From the NCBI GenBank assembly GCA_003260075.1, contig QLIY01000261.1, positions 62,001-126,000 on the forward strand: a stretch of DNA of 64,000 nt. Reading direction: 5' to 3'. Position 1 is the stretch's first letter; each line of letters starts with the position of its first letter. The notes under the pieces were generated by a model, which searched no databases, had not been told where the DNA came from, and saw nothing but the letters and a program-made list of their open reading frames with translations. The position numbers were made by a program, and so were the translations under genes. This stretch comes from Phallusia mammillata. Its lineage: Eukaryota; Chordata; Ascidiacea; Phlebobranchia; Ascidiidae. Below are positions 13,601-23,461 of this stretch, in pieces.

Positions 13601-16600
13601 GATACGTCCTCACTTGCGTTATTAGTATGTTGTTCAAGCGACTGCGCCCCGACAGTCTGGCTAAGCGACAATCCACTGGTTTTACGTCTGCTTGCTGTCT
13701 CCCGAATATTGAGGCCAACAAAAACACGTCTGCTCGCCTTTGCAGATCGGTCCATGGTCGGAGCCTCTTTTGGCGGTAACCAGCGCTGGTACTCCTGAAA
13801 AAGTTGATCTTCCTGTTGCCACCGTACTTTCAGCCACATCGGTGCACATACAATGGCAGGTACGTACATGTAACACCACATTCGTGTTTAGGCGATATAT
13901 GGACATGCCGGTTTCTGTAAATCGGCTTTTCCAGAGGATATTATACAAACTAAAGCCAAGCCCTTGGGCAAATACGTCGGTATATTACAGACCGCTGTGG
14001 AATTCAGCGCATTCGGATTGTCAGAAATAATACACACCCTGTAAATACATCATCCACATAAGGCGTTAACCTTATTTGTCCCGAAAGTAATATAATGAAC
14101 ACTTCGAATAACACAGCTTTATAGAATAAAAAATATCCTTAAAAGCAAATGAAATGTGCACCTGGATCTGAAAAGGCCAGCTGACCAAACACCTGCCAGT
14201 GTGTGCGATTATTAGAATCGCCTAAATTGGTTGCCAAGTCAACCGCTGATGAATTTCACTCGGCCTTTTACAATCATTTACAGAACGTGTGCGGATGACG
14301 TCAAATATAAGGGTTTATCTTCTATAAGCGGACCACATTACAGACGTAATTCGGCTCGTTTTTCATTTTGCCTCATCAGCAGCCAGCGGCCTTTTCTCTA
14401 ATGTTCCATACAGTACACTCGAAATTCGCGATATTACATTAGCCTATTGCGTCACAAATGCCATTCCACCCCGCGCTGTTGAGTCAGGCACCAAGGCACG
14501 ATTAATGTTGTCTGACATTCTGCTTTCAGAGTCCGACCGACAACGGAGCTGAAATCATCGGATACAGAGTCCAATGGGGTTCTGCTGAAAGTTCAATGTC
14601 GGTTGTCACTGTTGGTCCTGTGCTTTCCCACCACTTGCATTGCCTCACACCAAACACTATATACTTGTTCACTGTTCAGGTAGGAATGACTCACTCCAGC
14701 TATTACTGAAATATTGCTTCTGAAGTAGACCGTTTGGGATACAATAGCTCGGATTACAGACACAATGTTTGCGGATTAGTAGCTAGTCATAAAGAACGAT
14801 GCCATTTTTGGGCCAAATGGTAATCAATTTCGGATGATTTGAAAACCGTTTTGTTTGGGTGATACAAGATTATTAGATGATGATTCATAGGCTATTGCCA
14901 TTAGCAACGGTGGGTGTTCTGGTATTCTTTTGTCTTTGAGTTGTTTTCCATGCGCGAAAGTAGTTGCTGGTTTCCTCTGCGGCTGCTTTGCTTTAGCTGT
15001 AAAATGCAAAACTGTCGGAAAACTGTGCAAGCTGGCGATTTTTGAACGCCGTTCTGTAAAGGTTATGCACGAATACAAACACTATGCTGTATACGCGCAT
15101 CAATAATAACAATTACTGGGTATTGGTGGCAACCTGTGCTTTCAAGCGTGAGCTTTGAGTACACAAAACAGTTGCTTTATAAATTTAGCAGTACCATAAC
15201 GAAACCAACGACATGCTTAGATGTGGGTCATTAAACGCTGCCAAATATGTCGCTGTTAACTTTTTATGCGACATTTTTGCATCGTCATGTGACGTAAAGA
15301 TCAGGTCACTTAAATATCATAACGAGCGCTAAACTATTTAGCTGCTGCGCTCAAAGCACATGCAAAACGCCACTTCCAACATGAATGTAAATTTATTAAC
15401 GTTTCTCTTTCGGTGGGAGCCGATCCGGTTTTTCCGCTGTATCAAGTTGCTTTGTCAGCGCTAGTGTTGGCAGAAATTCACAGGCGCCGTGATGCTTTTG
15501 TTCACGGAATCAAATCAATTTCCGTATTGCCACATTTTTGCCAGCTGGAAAAAGTGATACGTCGGATTGGTGGCTGATTTGTGTGTAATATATTGCAAAT
15601 ACAAATTTTGCATGTATGGGTCTGAGCGACTGCTTAAAACGTATAAATAGTTGCCCATTAGCATTTACGAAGTTTCTGTGTGTTTGTTGACCTCATTATA
15701 TTGCTTGGCGTCATTCCCCTAATAGCATTTGCGGTCCTTTGAATAAACATGTTAGGTTGATTCGTTTCAATGTTCACAGCTCAATGGTTTCTAAAAATAA
15801 CATTGGTTTGCTGTTTTATACCAGTAGTTGTGTCAAGACCACAAAGTGTTGTTTCAGCTATACATACTGGCAAGATAAAAGGCCCGTGTAGCCCGGTTTG
15901 CCATGAAGTTTACATAAGTTTATGGGCGTTGCCTAAATCATTATTGTTGGAATTGCACCTGACACACCCTAAAAATGCGGGATTGACCAAATAAAATTTG
16001 CTGTTTGGGCATCTGGAACAGTAAGCAATTTACAATTTCTTGAACTTATAGCAGATGCCTGATGTTTAATTGTGGGTCCTCCCACATATACTTTTGTCCG
16101 ATTTTTTTTCTTGTACTGGTTTGTTCCAAACGTTTGGTCAATAAAGAAGGCTTTAAACTTACAAAGTCGATCCTCCCAAAGTTTAATTCCGAATGACCCA
16201 GCGGTTTACCCACAGGCCCCGAAATGTAAAATTTTATTTTTTGTGTATTCTTGTTTTTACGCTTTTGGAGCTAAATGGTTATTGTTGTTTTTTGCGACAA
16301 CATAGTTCTTTCTTTGTGACAGTTTTAACAAACCCACGGAGTTCTCTGTGCGTTTACTGTTTTCTTTTTCGTTTTGCAGGCTGTGAACAGCGTGGGTCAA
16401 GGAGCCGTGTCTGACGTTGGTTCCGTGACCACGCTCCCGTCATGCCCCCAACGCGTGATAAACTTGCGACAGACGGTCACAGAAACCACCGACGATGACG
16501 AAATTTGCGGCAGTATGAGCAGCCAGACCGGTTCTGCAATCCAGTGGGACGCGCCCCACGATAATGGGTGTGAAATAACGAGTTATAAAATCCATGTTGC

Positions 16601-19600
16601 TGAGCAACGCCCACGTGGCCAGCGAAAAGATGTGGTCGATGGCACCGAATCAAAAGTCAGTGATCACGTGTATGAAGTTGAGCCAGATGCCACTGTTTAC
16701 TGCTTTGACGATTTGAAACCCGACACACAATATAGGTAATAAGTAAAATCGAGTTGGTGTTTTGGGTGGGTCATCCAGTAGTGGTACGTTAATAAGTGTA
16801 TGGATTACTTTGTTTTTAGGGTTTGTGTTTCTACATTTAAACATATGTCGCATTAGGCAAACTTGACTGAGTCTTTTTAAAGCAAAATTCAGATGTGTGG
16901 CATTTCAATAATGCCCTTTTCCACTCCCTCAGCCGCACCTGCCTTTCAAATCTCAAAATACGCGTTTGCGTTTCCACATTATTATGGGTCCCCTTTCCTT
17001 TTTTTATTGATTTTACTCAAATTTTTTTTTTTATTTCTTTTTTTTTATGTTTTTTTTATTTCATTTTTTTTTCTCCCCAAAGTTTGTCCGACTCGTTTTT
17101 CCATCAAATGTTTGATGGATTTGGATGAAATTTACACAGATGGTAGATGTAGTTATGTAGATGTGCATCCCACTTTGTTTTTGTTGATAACCCCAGTATT
17201 TACCCCGCTAGCCCCCTAAAATGGGTGAGTTTTTAAACAGTGTCAGAATTGGCTGAAATTTGGATTTCTTGTATAGTATGCCATTTATAGGTGTCGATTG
17301 TTGTGTTCAACCCTGTAGTCCTAACATTTACCCCACAAGCCCCTAAAGTGTAAAACGTATTTGTATGTTACTGGGCACCACAAACGAAAGATTTCTTTGG
17401 AGCAATAGTGTTACAAGGGCAACCAGTTGTATGTTGCTCGTTGGTGGGTTGCTTGGTGGTCGTTTTTGCGCCATGGCAGTTAGGGGCTTGTTAACAGCCC
17501 TATGACGTCAGAAACATTAACGGTTGTTGCTCAAAACACCTCTAGTGGTCGAAATTTTAAACATTGGCGGATTGGGCTGAAATTTTGCAGTACTATTGAT
17601 TGAGTCATTGTGGTTTTTATATATTTTTTAGTTTGTGTGTCGAACCCAATTAGTTGCCCTACTAGCCCCCTAAAATGGGTCAGTTTTTTAAAACGTTAAA
17701 TAGGACATACTTCAAACAATATCTGGGGTGAATCTAATTTTATAGTTTGTATTCTACATAGTATTATTATTTAAGCCCAGTGCCGATCACTGTGTTTTAC
17801 CTTACAACACCCGACTTTCTCATGGTTATCTCTTGAATTGCATTATTTTCAACTTTGCATGTGTGGGGACCCATGAGTTTTTGCCTGCAGAAACGACTAA
17901 AGTTATAAAAGACGATGGCTAATATGGGACCCAATACAAAATAAGCATAGGAAATATATTTATGTTTTAAAATAGGTTATAGTGTATATGCAAGGGCAAT
18001 ATGTGCTAAGCCACCCTTCTAGTGGTATTCGCTTTCACTGCCAAACATTTGGCGTCAACAACTTTGTTGTCGTTTCAGCATCAAGGTTTGCGCGGTAAAC
18101 TCCATCGGGTGCGGAAGTTTCAGCGAAGCAGTAGAATTGCGGACCCGGCCCTTACCACCCGATGCCCCTGCTCTGTCGTGCGTTCAAACCACCTCTAACT
18201 CGCTCAAGCTGAAATGGGGCGATGGCAAAAGCAGTTTCACTAATAGCATCCAATATCTGCTACAGATGCGTGATAAAAACGGCAGGTAAGGAATGTATGG
18301 GTGAATTGAAGCACTGGCTGAAATGTTGGTGCAAAAACAGGTTGTGCAACAGGTGTTTTGATTCGCTTTTATCCTAAACTGCAATCAATGGCATGGTTAC
18401 TACGTACACATCTTCAACTTCCAATTACAGTAGAAAATTACTAGCTTTTGTTGGCTTTCTTTTATCACTCTCATTGTGGCCCTAATCATAAATTTTCACT
18501 TTACCACGGTGTATGTTTTTCTATTCATTTCATATTTCAACTACTTGTCAAGGTTTGTGACTGTGTATCGAGGATCCAGTTGCTCCCATCGAATCCATCG
18601 GTTGAACGAAGACACAACATACCGCTTCCGTATTAACGCAAGCAACAGTGAAGGTGAAGGTCAATTCTCAGCAGAGTTTGCAGCAACAACATCAGTCCAG
18701 ATGCCCCCAATCATGGAAGGTACATTTCAGGCGAAGTCGCGACTTTTGTTGACTATCATACATTTTTCACGACTGTTTTTAAAACTTACACTTGGTTGTT
18801 GATGATTTGAAAATATTGCGTTTGTCACAACGACCAAAGATCGCAGGTCATTGAAATTTTTACGATAAGGATGTGACTCGGTGACATGGTATGTTATCAG
18901 AATATGTAAACGTGCGGTGTTGTGCTCTTTAGTTAGAGTCTAAAGTCGGAAGGTCATGTTAACGCAGTAGTTGTACGAATTACTACACTGTTAGAACCCA
19001 TATGTATGTATGTTGAACCATATGCAAGTCATGTCAGAACTGTGAAATCAATACTAAGTCACACGTTACGTTCTTAAGTCTCTGGTAATTTTCATAAATG
19101 CCGTGTGTGCACAGATGGGATTTAGTCTTTTAGTGCGACATACAAGATAACAATAGAGTAAATCAAAAACTGCACCATTATTTTGATCCTTTGTAGCTAG
19201 AATTTGCTACTATGGTTTTAGGTTTGCTCGCCCATTCCAATAGGTTAAAATAATTGCGTTGACTTGAGACATTTTGTTTCAAAATTAAATGAATCACTAG
19301 TGTTAGCTAATATGATCAATAACGTTAAAACTCATGCTTTAATCGTGTTAACAATGGGAAATTTTCAGGTGAATTTATATTTTGACATTTTCGTTTGACC
19401 ATGGAATTTTTGTTGTTGTTTTTTTAGCTCCATCAGTGAGCAGCGTTCAACCCACGTCATGTGAAATAAGCTGGCAGAAGGTCGATTCTATTAAAGGCGA
19501 CACGATTCAATACCGGCTGTCACTGGAAAACCTCAGCGACCCGAAGTCAAAAATGGTAAGTCGATGCTGATTGTGTGAAGTAAATTGTATTTTGTTTCAA

Positions 19601-20391
19601 AGAATAATAATAGCGGTGTGGCTCGTTGATATAAAATAGTAATCACTCGATACTCAAAGAGAAAAATAAATGGCGTGTGTTAAATTAAACGGATAAAGGT
19701 AAATCACAAAAAAGTTCTGTTACACAATGAAAGTCCCCCGGTAACAGATGACCGTTGAGTATGTAGCATTAATTATGGTGGCCTGACAAAAACATAGAAC
19801 CAACTTTTATTAAGTTTACGCACTTTATTTTATTGCATCTTCAAATGCCCAAATTTAGTTGCATTCCTAAACCAATTTCGCCGGTGAAAACTCGCTGCAC
19901 TGTTAACCATATATTCGCATGAGCAGGAGCAAACTTGCGATCGAAGCCGGTACCTGCTCGACCGTCTCACTCCAGACACCGAATATCGACTGCGCGTCGC
20001 TGCGGTGCGTCAATACCATGCCGGTATCGTGCAAACACCGACTGACACAGATGAGTCTGAGGAGCAGGAACGGGGCGTGACGCTTCTGCAATCGACCTTC
20101 AGCGCAGCTAGCACTTTCCACACCCAGACCGGCGAGCAAAGCGATGAAGTTACCCCGCGTTTAACGCCGCGCACCGAGGAAGCCCCAGTTAGCGATAGCA
20201 GCGTTACGGTTGACCAGCGACACGTGACAGTAGCCGATGAAGCGTCTCCTCAGCAACAACCGCCTGAATTTTCGGTCGTGGCTGCGTCGGAGTCGATATC
20301 GGAAAACAAGCGATCGGCGATCTGGCTCGCGGTGTACCTTCTCTTCGCAATATTCATGGCTTTTGCTGCGCAGATATACGTCGTGAAATAG
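1633..20391 (+). CDS. FNDC3: FNDC3 orthologue, multi-FN3 membrane-anchored protein
   Basis: Single tunicate-type counterpart of vertebrate FNDC3A/FNDC3B, which are ER/Golgi-associated tail-anchored proteins. Coding exons read from splice signals and frame: 1633-1767, 5253-5328, 5438-5682, 6113-6194, 6284-6526, 7135-7599, 8158-8207, 8273-8442, 8509-8568, 8788-8926, 9576-9754, 10644-10890, 11151-11289, 11693-11824, 12429-12587, 13332-13522, 13746-13859, 14530-14679, 16380-16735, 18079-18285, 18553-18719, 19428-19555, about 19927-20391. All phases join without a stop, giving about 1432 residues against roughly 1200 in human FNDC3A. The N-terminal block with VILVQVNPGE, GPAQVPM and VPPGY is diagnostic of FNDC3. 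The extra length comes from exon 6284-6526 and a longer tail before the anchor. The first coding exon is the least certain. Confidence 0.93.
2080..4560. other. CpG-rich block upstream of the second FNDC3 first exon
   Basis: Visibly richer in G+C and in CpG than both flanks. It contains overlapping open frames on both strands (for example around 3088-3429 and 3698-4305) with no recognisable protein similarity. It may be an unmethylated promoter region for the alternative exon at 4799. It includes a duplicated segment around the G-run at 2617-2626 and another G-run at 2879-2891. Confidence 0.45.
2515..2740. repeat. Direct duplication around a G-run
   Basis: About 105 bp starting AAGAAATCATTGCTAACGCG and ending TTCTATACACT is present at 2511-2616 and again at 2630-2738, with three or four mismatches, separated by the G-run 2617-2626. 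Pattern of unmerged allelic contig ends. Confidence 0.85.
4799..4942 (+). CDS. FNDC3: Alternative first coding exon of FNDC3
   Basis: An open frame begins with two ATG codons at 4799 and runs 48 codons to a clean GTAATA donor after 4942, in phase 0, which fits the next exon at 5253. The exon at 1633-1767 also ends in phase 0 and also fits 5253 directly. The two cannot be spliced to each other: the frame at 4799 has a stop at 4790-4792, and both acceptors in the open stretch (after 4793 and 4820) would need incoming phase 1. They are therefore best read as alternative first exons with separate promoters, or one is spurious. Confidence 0.5.
5253..7599 (+). CDS. FNDC3: FNDC3 N-terminal proline/serine-rich region
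   Basis: Five consecutive exons. The first two hold the conserved FNDC3 block (NVILVQVNPGETF, GPAQVPMVFNNGAIP, VPPGYISQVIEENGVR). Exon 6113-6194 is a short linker. Exon 6284-6526 carries PVCLQCG and further cysteines and has no equivalent that I recall in human FNDC3A, so it may be lineage-specific. Exon 7135-7599 is low-complexity, with a basic KKLQERQQRN stretch matching the KKLKDRQ segment of human FNDC3A, then a long serine run. The region is probably disordered and cytosolic. Confidence 0.85.
9755..10643 (+). other. FNDC3 intron spanning an AT-rich to CpG-rich switch
   Basis: The 5' part of this intron is AT-rich and nearly free of CpG. From about 10370 onward it becomes GC- and CpG-rich, and this continues through the rest of the gene. 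A fragment near 9986 begins GTGGTTCCCAAC, resembling a hAT terminal repeat, but I see no matching end. Confidence 0.6.
11881..12152. mobile_element. Non-autonomous hAT element (CAGGGGTCGGCAACC type)
   Basis: It lies in the FNDC3 intron between exons 11693-11824 and 12429-12587. It begins CAGGGGTCGGCAACC and ends GCCGACCACTG, giving imperfect terminal inverted repeats. It is bracketed by a perfect 8-bp target-site duplication, CCATAGCC (11873-11880 and 12153-12160), the hallmark of the hAT superfamily. The body is rich in CGGACCG motifs. An n at 12115 separates two nearly identical copies of the 3' end, so the true element is probably about 35 bp shorter. It encodes no transposase. Confidence 0.9.
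14680..16379 (+). other. Longest FNDC3 intron, with an R2 repeat fragment
   Basis: This 1.7-kb intron is mostly unique, CpG-containing sequence in which I see no exon. Near its 3' end, about 16072-16230, is a diverged copy of repeat family R2. It is recognisable from TGGGTCC, the segment TTCCGAATGACCCAGCGG and CCACAGGCCCC, also found on the minus strand near 48180 and 48530. Confidence 0.6.
16982..18022 (+). repeat. R1 interspersed repeat, near full-length copy
   Basis: About 1.04 kb inside the FNDC3 intron 16736-18078. It starts near TTATGGGTCCCC, passes through a T-rich stretch and the shared core TTTGTCCGACTCGTTTTTCC at about 17083, and contains several GCCCCCTAAAATGGGT modules. It ends TAAGCCACCCTTCTAG just before a T, only 56 bp upstream of the next exon. 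Matching copies are at 27370-28429 (+), 56851-57245 (+) and on the minus strand at 42242-44165. There is no long open frame, so it is non-autonomous. The CTAG end next to T resembles a Helitron 3' end, but the class is not settled. Confidence 0.75.
19927..20391 (+). CDS. FNDC3: FNDC3 last exon: acidic/serine tail and C-terminal membrane anchor
   Basis: It completes FN3-9 (DRLTPDTEYRLRVAAV), then has a roughly 80-residue polar linker with many Thr, Ser, Glu and Gln. It ends in a hydrophobic segment (about IWLAVYLLFAIFMAFAA) followed only by QIYVVK and the stop. Human FNDC3A ends the same way, with a tail anchor four to six residues from the terminus. The acceptor is taken as GAGCAG before 19927; an alternative at 19924 adds one codon. 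Confidence 0.88.
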   Translation, partial: EQTCDRSRYLLDRLTPDTEYRLRVAAVRQYHAGIVQTPTDTDESEEQERGVTLLQSTFSAASTFHTQTGEQSDEVTPRLTPRTEEAPVSDSSVTVDQRHVTVADEASPQQQPPEFSVVAASESISENKRSAIWLAVYLLFAIFMAFAAQIYVVK

Positions 20392-21935
20392 GTCGTGCTT
20401 TGTTTTCGTCTTGTGGTTTTGCCCTACCTGCCTTGTGTTTGTCGCTTCAACAGAACATGCGCTGGCCATTTTAACTCGGTTGGTAGATGTTACCTTTTTT
20501 GGTCCATATGTTGTATTTGGGAGCATTTCACGATTGTTAAAGATGCGAACGTGTTTTTTTTTTGCCTGCGACCCGTTAAAAAACTAATATATTCCGGTGT
20601 GTGTATGTTTCAGAGTTTTATTTTAGACAGTTTCCAAAGAACCGCTATTGCTATTTTCCCTGTTTAAGCATTTTTGTTTCTGTATGTCATCTTGCCGGGA
20701 CTCAACCTTACGTGTTAACAGTGGACAAAAAACGTCCTATATCCCACTTGTGCAAAATCGCGCCTCAATTGTACCTTCACCATCCGTGTAAATCATTCTG
20801 TAGCTCTTGGCTTTGCTTTTCCTCACTAGCCGACCAACCCAGTATTTTGCCACCAAATGCTAATAACTTGCTTTCAAAAGCAGTTGTTATCAAATGTCGT
20901 GCATGAGTTATTTGTTTGGGTGTGTTCATTTGCCTTGTACCGCTTAGCTATTGGTTACTATTTTCGGGCGTGCCTATTGCCCTTCTCATATCAGCATAAC
21001 CACATCTGTAACAACTTTTTTCATTGGGTCAAATGTGTATCACTGTACATGTATTAGCTATCAATACAGACCCCTAAGGTGCTACAACGTATACAGGGCG
21101 CGCTTGTATTTTCATCTGTACCTTTTCCGCGGTGTCTACATGAACACAGCCTTTTGTTTCACCAGCTCTTTGAAATCTCGCCAAACGCGCTCTATCGTTT
21201 CTGCAAGGTGTCGTATTCCGTATTCGCTCACGGGGCCAACTGTATAAAGTACTTTTCTTAGATTTCACTGCACTGGCCTGCCCTAGCGTGCATGTACCGA
21301 CGATTTTTACCACGTCCAAAACTTTGCTTCTGTCTCGTTACTAACGCTCGGTCATTCTAACCTTTGTGCAATGGTAACCCCAGTGCACCGTCGTTTTTAC
21401 AGGAATGTAGCCTGATTGTCATTCATTTTCCTATTGCAGCTGAGTAGCATTTTATAGTGTTAAATCCTTCGTAGCGCGGCATTCGATGTGCTTGCTGTGC
21501 CGATTAGTGCTGGTTTCACCAGAATGTCATAGACTCTTTTTGTGTGCGACTAGATGTTGGTTACGGAAATCTGTATTATACACTGAGTGCAATAGATAAG
21601 CATATAGATATGGGCTTCATCGCAATTGTGGGAAAATAACTTTATTAGCTTTATAAGAGACTCTCTGATTGCAACATTTGCCCTGTAAGGATCTAAACCG
21701 AGTAGAATCTTTGTATTTCTGCCAAAATCTTTTTATGTCTGCCGTTCTATTTCCGCCTGCTTGTAGTTTCACAAAATTGTACATTGTTAGGTGGTGTGTG
21801 TCACTTGTGTCAAGGGATGGACTTTGTCGTTCTGTTCTCGCACCCCGCTGTTCGCCCCCACTCGCTTCTTAGCCAACGTGCATTTTATGATATATTACTA
21901 CTGATAACGTATCAATAAAAATATATAAATATATG
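20392..21935 (+). other. Probable FNDC3 3' untranslated region
   Basis: About 1.5 kb of CpG-containing sequence without a recognisable gene follows the FNDC3 stop. An AATAAA hexamer at about 21914 in an AT-rich context is the best candidate polyadenylation signal. Several open frames of 60-100 codons overlap on both strands, with no domain I can name. Confidence 0.5.
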
Positions 21936-22036
21936 GCAGGCAAACCACACTTATGTTGTGTCTGTTTCTAAAGTGACTGAGAATGAAAAATGGGTTAGGA
22001 AACAATTGTATTCAAGTCTTAATTGACTAAAGCATG

Positions 22037-22231
22037 CAGTGCTGGATTAACCATTAGGCAAAGTAAGCACGTGCCTACAGGCCAGTCAAAAAACCAGGCC
22101 ACTTTACAACAACGATCTTTGTGACAATGATTTGCCAACACTGATAATTCTATTTTTTTAGTTGGCAACCCTGATTTTCGGGTCACTTACAAAATGTGCC
22201 TACAGGCCAGCAGACCCTTAATCCAGCACTG
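22037..22231. mobile_element. 195-bp hAT-type MITE
   Basis: Inverted termini CAGTGCTGGATTAA and TTAATCCAGCACTG are perfect over 14 bp. They are flanked by a perfect 8-bp target-site duplication AAAGCATG (22029-22036 and 22232-22239). The interior contains GTGCCTACAGGCCAG twice, near each end. It is too short to code. It sits in the spacer between FNDC3 and the ERICH6-like gene. Confidence 0.93.
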
Positions 22232-22239
22232 AAAGCATG

Positions 22240-23461
22240 CATAAATAGCTTAACATAAAACAAATTCGCTACTGCTGCGTAAAACAGGCTAGTACCTTGG
22301 CTTTTCAGACGCCATAAGATGGGACATATAAGAAAAACCTATTTCTTTACATGCGTTGTATTAAAACATAAACAAGCACACACTTCGCAGCCATTGGTGA
22401 AATAAGCATCTGCTATGCGGCCGTAGTAGCGAAAAGGTTGTGCACATCTGGTCTAATGCATTAGGTTATCGCCTCCTTAGAGATTGTTAGTTAAGGTTGT
22501 AGGAAAATGTCTTGCCTCTTCAGTACATTTGAGCAATTTGATTCACTTAGTTAACAGTGAAAACCCAATTTAATTGCTACAACAACTGGAAGGTTTAATT
22601 TAACGTAATTCTAACGTATCTAAGGAAAGTTCGTTACAACATACACAAAAGAGTTTGTCTTCTCATGCATAAACGTTTGCTGAATATTTGTACTAAAAAG
22701 ACCTTTTCCAGAGCCCTAAGTCGGCAATGAAGAACCCAGGTTAAGAACAACTCATAAGTGATTGATAACAAGACGAAAACATACTTTCTTTTAATGCAAG
22801 TTTGTAGAATGATTAAAACTTGACCAGTGGTGATCTTTCCGTTTCGACTACCAGTCTGCATTTTAGAGATCTGGGTTCGGGCGCGTTAATAGGCTATGCC
22901 ATGGTATATTTGACATGTGAATTAGTTCCACTTATATATTTAAACCCATCCTTTTTAACTGCGAGTCGCAGTCTGCGACAAACCCATTTACTCGCATAAA
23001 ACCGAATCAATACCGCACAAAGCATCGGATACGGAATTATCGGGCCATCTCTAATGCAAACTTGTACATAGCAGAAAAATATCGTTATGTGAACACATTT
23101 AGATTTTTGTGACCCAAAGCATACAGTCTCGAAACCCACCATTTGCGGCCCCAGGTTTGCTGCAACAAAATCTCTCCACCCCGCCAATTAAAACATTTTT
23201 CAGTAACAAAAGCTTTTAACTGTATGAGCAATTGTCTGTGTTATTAATATTGCACTAAAAAACCTAGCAAGGAAAGGTGTTTTGCGGTTTGGCCACTCAA
23301 ACTGATAATAGATATTTAAGTCCCGTTGATCCGGATTTAAACAATTACTTTCTCTATGACAACGAGTACGCCCCGTGTGGCGAAGCTTCAGCTGATCGTT
23401 GCAGTTCGTAGCAAAAAATATGTAATAATAATAACTAATAAAGGTGCGACCATTTTAAGCA
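22240..23461. other. Spacer upstream of the ERICH6-like gene
   Basis: No exon is recognised. A moderately CpG-containing patch at about 23330-23470 precedes the start codon at 23462 and is the likely promoter/5' UTR. TTTTAAG lies just before the ATG and could serve as a splice or spliced-leader acceptor, but this is not demonstrable here. Confidence 0.4.

Larger units (their letters stand above)
8158..19926 (+). other. FNDC3: Array of nine fibronectin type III domains in FNDC3
   Basis: Nine FN3 domains can be followed by their Trp strand-B and Tyr/Leu strand-E/F motifs. Approximate starts by exon: FN3-1 at 8273 (VHLVW), FN3-2 at 8788 (ILLKW, then PADNG at 9576), FN3-3 at 10644 (LSLQW), FN3-4 at 11151 (FKLTW, then APNDDGG at 11693), FN3-5 at 12429 (LTVKW, then SPQYAGG at 13332), FN3-6 at 13746 (VHIQW, then SPTDNG at 14530), FN3-7 at 16380 (AIQWDAPHDNG), FN3-8 at 18079 (LKLKW), FN3-9 at 19428 (CEISW). 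The number and order equal those of vertebrate FNDC3A. Many domains are split by a phase-0 or phase-1 intron just after the strand-B tryptophan. Confidence 0.9.

Noticed and set aside
16893..17219. Hydrophobic open frames with Phe runs (also 56881-57069 and 43995-44228)
   Set aside because: Parts of R1 repeat copies; the Phe-rich stretch is the repeat's poly-T tract.
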